From Candidatus Poribacteria bacterium (lineage in GTDB: Bacteria > Poribacteria > WGA-4E > WGA-3G), in contig PYIY01000157.1 in assembly GCA_003635195.1 (NCBI GenBank), positions 1 through 43,240 on the forward strand: a stretch of DNA of 43,240 nucleotides, read 5' to 3'. The notes under the pieces are model-generated. The model made no database searches. It was not told the origin of the DNA and saw only the letters and a list, made by a program, of their open reading frames with translations. Shown piece after piece: positions 16,409-24,857 of the stretch. The position numbers and the translations under genes were made by a program. How positions within the stretch are numbered: the stretch's first letter is position 1; the number at the start of each line of letters is the position of its first letter.

Positions 16409-18787
16409 CTAACGTCGACTGATGCGGATCGTGACGATAACAATCCCAATCATCAGAAGGATCAACGCACCGAACAGCAACGTCGTTACTGACATCTGCG
16501 TCTGAGACTCCACCTGCACTGTGATCGAACGATCACGTGCCTCGAACTTACGATTATCAACCGTGACTTCCGCGTTCAACTTCGCTTGATATTCTCCCAC
16601 ACCGATGTCCGCAGGGGGACTCAACGTCAGTTGGATCTCTGTCTCCTCGTTGCGTTCCAATGTGCTGACAACTTCAGGGATCACCGTGTATTTCCAATCC
16701 GTGTTGACATCGACAAGCATACGGATGTCAACGAGATCGCGGGTGCCGATGTTCTTCAGCGTCGCCGTCATCTCGACCGCTTCGCCTATCTTGATCGTCT
16801 GGAAGGCGTTCGGCACGAATACCTCAATCTCCGGCACACCCTTTGGAATCAGTTCAAACCGTTCGACACCCCCTTGGATACCCGCAATCCTATCAGCCGG
16901 TAAATCCAAGCGATTGTTGACGCCACCAAGTTCATTCGCCTCTGCTTCATCAATCACGGCGACGTAGAACTCAAGCGTGCTATCGAGGTAGGACGCATCC
17001 AGCTCCTCCGGGAGATAGACAATCAAGGAGAGGTTCCGCTTGGATTGTTCTTGCGTGAACTTTACCTGAGACTGACGAGACTGCGTCTCTGGGTCTTGGA
17101 ACTCAAAGGAGAGACGGTTGAGAAGGTTAATGACGCGGAGTTGGAAGGTATTCTCCGTTTCTGCCAACCGATCGAGCGTCAAGTCATACGTGACGCTGCT
17201 TCCGAGGTTGCCTTCTTGCGAAAAGCGGAGTGAACTGACATTGACCACATCCAGTGCGGACTCTTTTTGCAGATAAATCAAGCGTGTATCGGGTTCGTCA
17301 AGTTCAGGATAATCTAAGGATACCTTCAGGCTCTCGACATCCTTCTGGAGTTGGAACGTCAGTTCTACGGTTTCATTGTAACCCAGGACTGGGATCTTCT
17401 CTTCATACGGTTTCACAATGTTCGTGTCATCGGTAACGTCGAGTAAGGAGACATAGATTGAGCGAATTTCGTTTGCGGCGGCGATCTCTTCAGGCGTTGC
17501 ATCACTCGACATCGCCTCGGTTGTGGAAGTATTTTTCAGTTGAATCGTCACCATCATCTGGTTGTCGACGCGGAACTTCTTCGCACTCAGGATAGAGATA
17601 TGGCGCGTGTCCTCTTCGAGATGGATGTTATAGGGATGATCGGTGTCGAGGTATTTAAGGTTCACTGTGAGACGATCCACATTCCGGCGCAGTTCAAAAT
17701 CGAGCGTCTTTTCTTGCCCATCTTTCAGCGTTGGAATACGATATTCATAGGGAAAACCTATGATAGATTCGGTATCGTCTTTAATGGAGACGTAGATGTT
17801 ATTGATTTCTTGCGCCGTTGCCCCTTCCGAATAACCCGTGGGGACCCCAGGGTCTATTTCTTCTGCCTCGCCTTTCACGACACCGTAAGTGACAACGACT
17901 TCCAAGCGGCGCCGATCCCCTTCTTTATATCGCCGTGCGGAGACAACAGAGATGTATGGATCCTCCTGTTTGAGGTGTATGTTTTTCTGGTCAATGTCAT
18001 CTGAGTATTTCAACTCAACGACGACATCGCGCACGTTCTCTTTTATCAGCTCAAACTCCAAGGTGACGGACTCACCCTCTTTGAGTGTTTCAATCCGTCG
18101 TTCGTAAGGTTCGGTGATAGTCGCTCCGCTTGCGCCATAACTATCTTGCTCTTTAATCGAGACGAAGATGTCGTCAATCTGTGCACTGATGATAATCTCT
18201 CGTCCCAACACTTTCGAGCTTTCAACGAGTTTGACGGGAGAGGAGCTATTCCGCAAGGTAATTGAGAATAACTCCCGACCATCGGCGGATTCATAGAGTC
18301 TTGTCTTTTCAACGGTGATATGCCATTCATCTTTTAGCGACTCAAGTTCAACCTGTTGGAGTGTCAGTTTCGCCTGTTCGTATTCATCGACGGCGCGTTC
18401 GTAAGCCTCCTCTGCAGTATTCACCTCGGAGACGGTGACAATGTTGTCCTCTTCCATCATCATCGACTTGAGATTTTCGAGGTCGACCAGCTTCTTTTTC
18501 ATCAGTTTTTCTGCCAATTCCATCTTCAGGTGCTCGACTTCTATCAGGATTTGGCGACTCTGTTCATCTTTCGTCTTCCCGTTGCTGCTATTAACGGACG
18601 GGAGTTCTTCGGTAGGGACAGCGAATACAATCGGTGGGTCTATTGATGGTAAGATGCCGGTCGCGCTCATGAAAATTAGCACGAGTATAAAAAGTTGGAA
18701 GACTGGAAGATTGAAGAATCGGAAGTATGTTTCTTCTTTTCTTCTTTCCAACCAAGTATTCTCCCATCTTTTCTTTATTTTATCCAT
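16409..18787 (-). CDS. Membrane-anchored NEW3/COG1361-type beta-sandwich protein, exporter partner
   Basis: 792 residues. A hydrophobic segment at about 28-48 anchors or exports the protein, and a Glu/Lys-rich coiled coil follows (about 75-150). Then come three tandem beta-sandwich modules of roughly 100 residues, each with an (I/V)S(I/V)(V/L)SA(R/K)(R/K)-like strand and an IYVSIKDD-like strand (for example PYISVVSARRY and RHISILSAKKF). An NEW3-like domain (VFVPNAFQTIKIGEAVEMTA) and a C-terminal membrane helix (MSVTTLLFGALILLMIGIVI) complete it. The gene starts 16 bp after the ABC ATPase and precedes the TolC gene. Two membrane anchors and a coiled coil fit a periplasm-spanning partner of the exporter; this role is inferred from context. 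Confidence 0.7.
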   Translation of the reverse strand: MDKIKKRWENTWLERRKEETYFRFFNLPVFQLFILVLIFMSATGILPSIDPPIVFAVPTEELPSVNSSNGKTKDEQSRQILIEVEHLKMELAEKLMKKKLVDLENLKSMMMEEDNIVTVSEVNTAEEAYERAVDEYEQAKLTLQQVELESLKDEWHITVEKTRLYESADGRELFSITLRNSSSPVKLVESSKVLGREIIISAQIDDIFVSIKEQDSYGASGATITEPYERRIETLKEGESVTLEFELIKENVRDVVVELKYSDDIDQKNIHLKQEDPYISVVSARRYKEGDRRRLEVVVTYGVVKGEAEEIDPGVPTGYSEGATAQEINNIYVSIKDDTESIIGFPYEYRIPTLKDGQEKTLDFELRRNVDRLTVNLKYLDTDHPYNIHLEEDTRHISILSAKKFRVDNQMMVTIQLKNTSTTEAMSSDATPEEIAAANEIRSIYVSLLDVTDDTNIVKPYEEKIPVLGYNETVELTFQLQKDVESLKVSLDYPELDEPDTRLIYLQKESALDVVNVSSLRFSQEGNLGSSVTYDLTLDRLAETENTFQLRVINLLNRLSFEFQDPETQSRQSQVKFTQEQSKRNLSLIVYLPEELDASYLDSTLEFYVAVIDEAEANELGGVNNRLDLPADRIAGIQGGVERFELIPKGVPEIEVFVPNAFQTIKIGEAVEMTATLKNIGTRDLVDIRMLVDVNTDWKYTVIPEVVSTLERNEETEIQLTLSPPADIGVGEYQAKLNAEVTVDNRKFEARDRSITVQVESQTQMSVTTLLFGALILLMIGIVIVTIRISRR

Positions 18788-18802
18788 TTTTCTTCCACCT
18801 TC

Positions 18803-19609
18803 TTATCTCTTTTTGTATTCGCTTTCCTCAGGGGCATCTTCGCCAACAGCCTGTATATACAATTTCCTAATTCGGTCTGTGGTGGGAGAGACTTCCTGAT
18901 CGTATCCAGCGACATAGTGCAAATACAACGCTTCGAGATCCTCTTTCTGAATTTCTTCGCGCGTTAGCTCCCGCTCCAGATTGCCTTGCACGAGAATCCC
19001 TATCCTGTCGGCGATTTCTTTTGCACGGAAGATGTCGTGCGTGGACATGAAAATGGCTTTGCCTTCCCCTCTTAACTCACGAAGCAGATTCAGGAAATCG
19101 GCACCCCCTTTGGGATCCAAGCCCGAAGTTGGTTCATCGAGTAGAACGACTTGCGCGTTCTTCATGATCGCAATGGCAATGCCTAAGCGCTGGCGCATCC
19201 CTTTAGAGAAGGTCTTGACGCGCCGTGTAAAGGCTTCCTCCGGTAAGCCGACACGTCCAAGTGTTGCATCGAGTTCCTCGTTGGATACCTTCTTGCGTCT
19301 ACCGAGTTTCGCGAAGAAGGACAGATTTTGCCGCGCTGTGAAGTTGCGATAGAGTTCGACGTTCTCCGAAACGTAAGCGAGGTGTTTTTTCGCTTCTAGG
19401 GGAAACTTTGGAATCTCAATATCACCTACCAATGCGGTGCCACTCGTCGGTTCGATGAAGTTCAACAGCATAGAGATTGTCGTGCTTTTTCCGGCACCAT
19501 TTGCACCGAGGACGACATAGATTTCACCGTCATCTACCTTCAGGTTTAATTCGTTAACGGCTAAAACGCTTTCATTGTAAACTTTCGTAAGGTCACGGGT
19601 TTCTAACAT
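18803..19609 (-). CDS. ABC transporter ATP-binding protein
   Basis: 268 residues with a complete ATPase set: Walker A GANGAGKST, the signature region FSKGMRQRLG, Walker B VVLLDEPTSGLDP, and the switch His in MSTHDI. The start has AGGAGAAATCC upstream. This type of ATPase normally pairs with ABC-2 permeases. The only such permease here is at 5805-7229, at the other end of the same-strand run, which brackets the TolC, A24, peptide and glycosyltransferase genes. An ECF-type promoter motif lies 166 bp upstream. Substrate is unknown; the setting suggests export of the modified peptide. Confidence 0.9.
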   Translation of the reverse strand: MLETRDLTKVYNESVLAVNELNLKVDDGEIYVVLGANGAGKSTTISMLLNFIEPTSGTALVGDIEIPKFPLEAKKHLAYVSENVELYRNFTARQNLSFFAKLGRRKKVSNEELDATLGRVGLPEEAFTRRVKTFSKGMRQRLGIAIAIMKNAQVVLLDEPTSGLDPKGGADFLNLLRELRGEGKAIFMSTHDIFRAKEIADRIGILVQGNLERELTREEIQKEDLEALYLHYVAGYDQEVSPTTDRIRKLYIQAVGEDAPEESEYKKR

Positions 19610-19774
19610 CGGATTTCTCCTATGGTTAATCGCCTTTAAATTAATCGTAGGCGTTTTGTAGGGCGGACGCTAATTTCGTGCTTTTGTTATTCGCTCAGAC
19701 GGCATCTAGGAAAGCGAGTGGCAACCCCAGAAGCGGACAGTTAATCAACTTTGGTAGAGTTCACCCTTCAAAAT

Positions 19775-19811
19775 TTAAGGACACGGTTTTTAAGAGTAAA
19801 AGGTGCATAAC
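19775..19811 (-). promoter_or_regulatory. ECF-type promoter motif upstream of the ABC ATPase
   Basis: On the minus strand: GTTATGCACC, 17 nt, GTGTCCTTAA, 166 bp before the ATPase start. It faces away from a second copy at 19941-19975. Confidence 0.7.
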
Positions 19812-19940
19812 ATAAACGCCCACCGGAAATTCAAATCGCGCATTTTCCGATTACACTGGGAATATATCGAACAGTTTCGTCTTTAGAATTGCCTCACATC
19901 TCTAAGAATCTGGTTGAAATTTAGATTTAATCTTCCAAGC

Positions 19941-19975
19941 CATGCACCCCATCTGCACAAAAATTGTGTCCTTAA
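19941..19975 (+). promoter_or_regulatory. ECF-type promoter motif upstream of the nucleotidyltransferase
   Basis: On the plus strand: CATGCACC, 17 nt (19949-19965), GTGTCCTTAA. It is one of only two copies on the plus strand, and both precede plus-strand genes; the start codon here is 174 bp downstream. Confidence 0.7.
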
Positions 19976-20148
19976 AAATAGAAAGGGTGAACTCTACCGG
20001 CATTGCTCCTTAAGTTAAGACACATTTTATGCGGAGAATTAGAGTTTATCAGATTACCGTCTCAATCCCAGAATCAAGGAAGCTTTGACAACAGGGTTTG
20101 CCTCGCGAGTTAGGTCAAAATAGAAGAGTAGATTGGAAGGAATATAGC

Positions 20149-20832
20149 ATGCAGGCGATTATTTTATGTGGGGGGAGTGCGACGCGCTTGGGAGCAGTTG
20201 CAAAATATACTCCTAAACTCCTTATGAAAGTCAAAGGCCGTTCTATTCTTGAATGGCAGTGTGATTACCTAAAAGAAGTTGGGGTTCAAGAACTCATTCT
20301 CGCCACAGGTCATCTTCACGATGTTCTCAAAAGTACCCTCGGGGAGTTTTACCAGGGTATCCGCATCCGTTATTGTAAAGAAAATAAGAAACTGGACACG
20401 GGAGGCGCCATCAAAAATGCGATGCGTTACATATACAGTTCTCCGTTCTTCGTCCTGAACGGGGATGTTCTGTGGCGAGATTTATCGCTCACCGAGATGG
20501 TATCTACGCTTCGAGAAGACATGGAAGGGTTGTTAATGGCTGTTTGGGTAGATGACACCCGCCCCTACGGCGAAATCGTTTCTTCAAACACAGGACAGAT
20601 CACGGCATTTCTGGAAAAACCTACCACACTTCAGAGCGGATATATCAATGCGGGGATCTATCTCTTCAACAGCAGAATCACTGATGGATTTCCGAAGCGT
20701 GATATCTTTTCTCTATCCTACGAAGTCCTTCCGAAATTAGAAAACCTATATGCTTTTAAAACAGATATCGATTGGATAGATATTGGTTCGCCCGAACGCC
20801 TTCAGGAAGCACAACGGCTTTTTTCAACATAG
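20149..20832 (+). CDS. Sugar-phosphate nucleotidyltransferase
   Basis: 227 residues, start set by GGAAGGAA 7 nt upstream of the ATG. It opens with the nucleotide-binding motif MQAIILCGGSATRLGAVAKY, then TPKLLMKVKGRSILEW. GDVLWRD carries the metal-binding Asp, and FLEKPTT and YINAGIYLF are further family motifs. This is the single-domain class that makes NDP-sugars (GDP-mannose or heptose type, or dTDP/UDP-glucose type) from sugar-1-phosphate. The exact sugar cannot be told. It stands alone on the plus strand but under the same promoter motif as the export and peptide genes, so it may supply the donor for the four glycosyltransferase fusions. Confidence 0.85.
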   Translation: MQAIILCGGSATRLGAVAKYTPKLLMKVKGRSILEWQCDYLKEVGVQELILATGHLHDVLKSTLGEFYQGIRIRYCKENKKLDTGGAIKNAMRYIYSSPFFVLNGDVLWRDLSLTEMVSTLREDMEGLLMAVWVDDTRPYGEIVSSNTGQITAFLEKPTTLQSGYINAGIYLFNSRITDGFPKRDIFSLSYEVLPKLENLYAFKTDIDWIDIGSPERLQEAQRLFST

Positions 20833-20900
20833 AATGAATGACGTCGGGGTTGGGTGTGTTTGTTTCCAAGTATTAAGATGGCTGGATTCTGTGGGGATTG

Positions 20901-21533
20901 TCAGTTCAGCTTTGCTCCGGAGAGTAGGTCTTTACCCGCGTTTCGTAAATCCGAGGCGAGCCTTTCAAGTTGAGAGGCAATTTCTTGAAGGTCAACGTCT
21001 ACGCCTTGACGTACCAATTGATAACAGAGATCTTCCCATTTCTGGTGCCGCGTCCATGCTATCTTACAGATTTCGACCCAAATATTAGATCCAAGGGGGA
21101 GTGATAAGGGTTGAATTTCATCAAAATGGATATCCGCTGAAATGCTGAGGGAATCTATAATTGACTTCTCCTCGTTTAGCACAAGATTAACGACTTTCCT
21201 ACATTCTTTTGTTGTTAGGCATTTCGTCTCTATAATCACGATAGCCAATAACCATTGGTCCTCTTCGCTCTTCAGCCGAGCGATTTGATAGCCTTGCCCA
21301 ATTCCGATATGTCCCTCATCTATTTGCCAACGGATACCTCCAGGGAGTCGGAAGATACGATGTCGCATAATCCAGAACTTGTCGGATTTACCTATTTCCT
21401 GCGTAATCGCTTGATAGGTCCCGAATTCCTGATATAACACATCCACTGCTTCTACGATTTCAGAGGGTTTCCTTTGCGCATATTCAGCTATGATCTCTTT
21501 GGCAGTTTTCAAATCCATCGGAATATCTACCAT
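20901..21533 (-). CDS. ParB HTH-like DNA-binding protein, co-transcribed with the sigma factor
   Basis: 210 residues; an ATG at 21518 is an alternative start. Residues about 35-95 follow the ParB/KorB helix-turn-helix layout: YQAITQEIGKSDKFWIMRHR, LPGGIRWQIDEGHIGIGQGY, then QIARLKSEEDQW. This corresponds to the ParB pattern I-x-x-x-(I/L)G-S-...-LP-...-I-(D/E)-G-x-(I/L)-x-x-(G/S)-H/Q. No ParB N-terminal CTPase domain is present. The C-terminal half is helical and unrecognised. It begins 9 bases after the stop of the sigma-propeller gene and so is probably translated with it. It may be a regulator of the sigma regulon or of the nearby operators; function unproven. Confidence 0.55.
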   Translation of the reverse strand: MVDIPMDLKTAKEIIAEYAQRKPSEIVEAVDVLYQEFGTYQAITQEIGKSDKFWIMRHRIFRLPGGIRWQIDEGHIGIGQGYQIARLKSEEDQWLLAIVIIETKCLTTKECRKVVNLVLNEEKSIIDSLSISADIHFDEIQPLSLPLGSNIWVEICKIAWTRHQKWEDLCYQLVRQGVDVDLQEIASQLERLASDLRNAGKDLLSGAKLN

Positions 21534-21542
21534 CCTATGGTT

Positions 21543-24479
21543 TTATCGTTGAGCGTTCGCCCTCAATTCCACATTTTCAAGGGACATATTAAAGATACCT
21601 CTTTCTGTGACAGCACCATGGAGTTTACCATTAGTAATAGCGAGAGCATTCACGCCATCTGGCACCTCTGCAGAGACCTGTTCCCATTGTCCACGGGTAT
21701 CTAAGCGATGTACCCCTGTATCGGCGATGCCGTAAACTTCGGTGCCATTCAGTGCAAATTGGTTGATAACGACGCGCGTATCAACTCTATCGGTCATTAC
21801 GCGCCAGTATTCTCCGGTTTCTGAAGCTAATACGCCTTTGTCGGTCGCGACGTAAAGGGTTGAACCGGAAAAGACGATCTCTTTGAAATGCGCGAAGTCA
21901 AGCGGCAGATTCGATGTAATATCTCTCCAACTGCTACCTCCATCAAGCGACCGAAGTAGCTTACCGTCCCGCTTTCCGACGTAGAGAGTTTCTCCCGAAA
22001 CCGCTATTTTGAATCCAGTGTGGAAATCCCCATCGATCGGTTCACTGGTGTCTATTAATCCGGTATTTGTCCATTCTGAATCTCCAAGTCGCCATTTGAA
22101 AAGGCTCCGTTTGTATTCGACATAAAACACATCGCGGCTGGCTGTAAGTGTCTTCGATTTCACACTTCTTTCAATAGGCGACAATGTAATTTCAGACGAA
22201 TGCGTCTGTCTCGCTTTCTCATGATCTGGCGGCGATTCAGGAGATAACACATCATCGAGAGTAGGAACGTTCCGAACAGGATTCAGTATATTAGTATCTG
22301 TAGATAAACGGAAAATTCGCAAGTCGCTTCCTACGGGTGAAATCAAATAAAGAGCGTTACCAGTAATTACTAACTTTGAATCATAAGAAGGATGAATACC
22401 AAGCGGTTCTTTTGCTATCAATTTGGGTGGCTCCTGTTCATCACCAACGCGAACGCCTTTCCAAGTCCTACCTCCGTTGATGGATTGAAAGACCTCACTA
22501 CCGGTATATGCATATAAACTGCCATTGAACGAGATCAGATCTTTTACCCTCGTTCCGACCATTCCATCCATAAATAGGTGCCATGACTCACCACTATCGA
22601 TTGTGCGATGAACGCCGAATGCTCCAACTTTGTAAAATATCCTTTCGTTCACTCCGACAGATGGAAGACTATTGAGCATATAAGCATTTGTATCAACTCC
22701 AAGTTCTGTCCAAGTTTCTCCACCATCCGCCGAACGAAATTGGGTAGCCCCCAATGCTAAGAGCGTTTCACCAACAGCCAAAATCCTTATACCTGAGGGT
22801 ATCCCTATCGAGCGCGATTTACCTTCGGGCGTAATTTCGGTCCAAGAGGCTCCCAAGTTAGCTGAATAGAGAATTCTGGTCGAGTTCAGTTGATTATTCC
22901 GCACTATTTGCCCTATATCCGGTGTTGATTGAAATAGATCAGGACCCACGCCAACATAGAGACGCTTTTCAGCGACTGCCAAGGAGTAGACAGTATTTGA
23001 TGTCCCGATTGATAATTTTCTCCAGACTTCTGAATCGAGACGGTAGAGACCCTGGTTTGTTCCAGCAAAGAGTGTGCTTTCAACAGCAGCGACCGCTGAA
23101 ATCCTTTCGCCTGTCAATCTTTCGTTAAGGTGTTCCCATTGTGCTCCATTATCTGTGGACCGGAAAATACCTTCATCTCTAAGTGCGAGATACATTGTCA
23201 TGTCTGGCACTCGGGGTCCATCCATGATGATGAGTCCAACAGGAGCACCCTTTGGGCGAGGGCAAAAAGCATTCCACGTCTCACCCTTATCCGTTGACGC
23301 GAAGATCTCATTAGCAGAGAGAACATAAAGAACCCCTTGATTTTCTACCATCGGCACTTCCGATTCACCTATCGGGACATTTAGGTTGACGCGCGTCCAT
23401 TCGGTTGCGTCTGCTGGTAACCTATATATTCCTGTTGGTGATGCGGCATAGACGGTGCCTTCAGGTGTAGCAAATACATCGCGAACATGCCCCCCTGGAG
23501 GTGTATTTGACGGTGTCCACTGTGCTGTAGAGAATTTGCGTCGATCCTCTTGTGCATTGGATCTCAAAGTCGCTTCAGAAATCTGTGTGCCCGCACCGAT
23601 ACTTTTGCCGGGAGCAGCGGATCGTCCCAACTGCTTTCGGAGCGTCGGCTTTGACAAAATATCAATAACGATAGGTGCTTCAACGATTTCAATCGTGGGT
23701 TCGGATCGCGCCTCGAAACTATAAGGTCTCTGAAAGCGGGCGAGATATTGATTGCCAACCCCTAACATTAACAGCACCAAGACCGCTGCGGCACCGAGAG
23801 CCATCCAGGGCACCATTGGTTTTCCAGCTGGCGGCATGAGGGGATTAATCTCGGCGACTTGCCGCATGATGCGCTCGGTGAGATCCGGGGATAACTGCAC
23901 GCCGCCGAGCACTTCACGAACTAAAGATTCTGCGGCTTGTAGACGCTCACGTCCCCGACGTAGCCGGCTCTTAATTGTGTTTACCGACACACCTAAGAAG
24001 TTACCTATTTCTTTAGTTGTCATCTCACTGAGAAAATGCAGCGTTACGACTGTCCGTTCACTCTCTGGCAGTCTTTCGAGAAGTTTTTTGACAACCTCAG
24101 AGCGATGTTCTTCAGCTTCTGCCTCACGTTGATTCATGGTATGATGTATATAATCAGATTCCTCTATTTCCACAATGGAAGTGTCTTCCAGTGATTGCAT
24201 TGCGGTTTTAGGTTTCGACCTTTGCATCCAATTAATAGAGAGCCGATTCGCGATGACATAAAGCCATCCAGCAAAAGATTTGGGATCTTTCAACGTTCCG
24301 AGTTTTTTGTATGCCTGTAGGAAAGTGTCTTGGGTAACTTCCTCAGCATGGTGAAAATCCCCAATCTTTCTCCAGATAAGCGCGTGAACACCTTCCTGGT
24401 ACTTTTCGACTAAGACGGCGAATGCTGAATCATCGCCCAATAGAGTTTTACGAATCAATTGGACATCATCTTGGAACAT
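21543..24479 (-). CDS. ECF-type sigma factor fused to a membrane segment and a propeller sensor
   Basis: 978 residues; the start at 24479 has GGAGGT 7 nt upstream. Residues 8-90 are sigma region 2 (DDSAFAVLVEKYQEGVHALI, AEEVTQDTFLQAYKKLGTL, FAGWLYVIANRLSINW). Residues about 130-182 are region 4, with helix-turn-helix MTTKEIGNFLGVSVNTIKSR. A hydrophobic helix at 223-242 follows. The remaining 700 or so residues are BNR/Ycf48-type repeats (T-x-GE(T/S)W or GGxTW), likely a beta-propeller beyond the membrane. The layout implies a membrane-held sigma factor that must be released or act at the membrane. An ECF-type promoter motif precedes its own gene, suggesting autoregulation. Confidence 0.85.
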   Translation of the reverse strand: MFQDDVQLIRKTLLGDDSAFAVLVEKYQEGVHALIWRKIGDFHHAEEVTQDTFLQAYKKLGTLKDPKSFAGWLYVIANRLSINWMQRSKPKTAMQSLEDTSIVEIEESDYIHHTMNQREAEAEEHRSEVVKKLLERLPESERTVVTLHFLSEMTTKEIGNFLGVSVNTIKSRLRRGRERLQAAESLVREVLGGVQLSPDLTERIMRQVAEINPLMPPAGKPMVPWMALGAAAVLVLLMLGVGNQYLARFQRPYSFEARSEPTIEIVEAPIVIDILSKPTLRKQLGRSAAPGKSIGAGTQISEATLRSNAQEDRRKFSTAQWTPSNTPPGGHVRDVFATPEGTVYAASPTGIYRLPADATEWTRVNLNVPIGESEVPMVENQGVLYVLSANEIFASTDKGETWNAFCPRPKGAPVGLIIMDGPRVPDMTMYLALRDEGIFRSTDNGAQWEHLNERLTGERISAVAAVESTLFAGTNQGLYRLDSEVWRKLSIGTSNTVYSLAVAEKRLYVGVGPDLFQSTPDIGQIVRNNQLNSTRILYSANLGASWTEITPEGKSRSIGIPSGIRILAVGETLLALGATQFRSADGGETWTELGVDTNAYMLNSLPSVGVNERIFYKVGAFGVHRTIDSGESWHLFMDGMVGTRVKDLISFNGSLYAYTGSEVFQSINGGRTWKGVRVGDEQEPPKLIAKEPLGIHPSYDSKLVITGNALYLISPVGSDLRIFRLSTDTNILNPVRNVPTLDDVLSPESPPDHEKARQTHSSEITLSPIERSVKSKTLTASRDVFYVEYKRSLFKWRLGDSEWTNTGLIDTSEPIDGDFHTGFKIAVSGETLYVGKRDGKLLRSLDGGSSWRDITSNLPLDFAHFKEIVFSGSTLYVATDKGVLASETGEYWRVMTDRVDTRVVINQFALNGTEVYGIADTGVHRLDTRGQWEQVSAEVPDGVNALAITNGKLHGAVTERGIFNMSLENVELRANAQR

Positions 24480-24649
24480 CAGTGACCTCCGGATTAAGTG
24501 ATCGGATCCACACATCCTTACATTTCACACCTTGAAGCGATATATTCTGGGATCAATTTCTGTTTCCGATCATAAAGAGTATAACAAATATGAGGACACA
24601 CGGAAAACTAAAAAATCCAAAATACCTTCCCAGTCCTCACTTTACATAA

Positions 24650-24686
24650 TTAATGACACAGTTTTGGTATAGGAAGGGTGCATAAT
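24650..24686 (-). promoter_or_regulatory. ECF-type promoter motif upstream of the sigma factor gene
   Basis: On the minus strand: ATTATGCACC, 17 nt, GTGTCATTAA (one change in the -10 box), 170 bp before the sigma start. It points to autoregulation. Nothing else gene-like is seen between 24480 and 24780. Confidence 0.65.
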
Positions 24687-24794
24687 ATAAACAGAACTTA
24701 CAAGAATTGAAAAAAAGGATATATTTTGCTGAAAATGTTTTGCAGTGAGAGCATTTCGTTTTATTTAACCCCCCAAATTCCCCGCCCCCCATAT

Positions 24795-24810
24795 CCCCCT
24801 CATCAGGGGG
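24795..24810 (-). terminator. GC-rich hairpin after peptide 2
   Basis: CCCCCT-CATC-AGGGGG forms a six-pair stem 48 bp beyond the peptide 2 stop codon, with further C and G tracts around it that could lengthen the stem. There is no T-run, so an intrinsic terminator is only probable. Confidence 0.4.
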
Positions 24811-24857
24811 TAAGGGGACTTTAAGGGGAAAAGTGTAAGTCGAAAAAATAGTTAATT

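Larger units (their letters stand above)
19753..19998. repeat. Divergent promoter region flanked by a perfect 16 bp inverted repeat
   Basis: GGTAGAGTTCACCCTT at 19753-19768 is the exact complement of AAGGGTGAACTCTACC at 19983-19998. Just inside each arm is a copy of the ECF-type promoter pointing outward, so both transcripts begin with nearly the same leader sequence. This fills most of the 540 bp gap between the ABC ATPase and nucleotidyltransferase genes, which contains no gene. It may be a shared operator or RNA leader, or a mobile palindrome carrying promoters. Confidence 0.6.

Noticed and set aside
20012..20027. TTAAGACAC near the nucleotidyltransferase as another promoter
   Set aside because: The -10 box differs and no -35 box is found at the fixed spacing.
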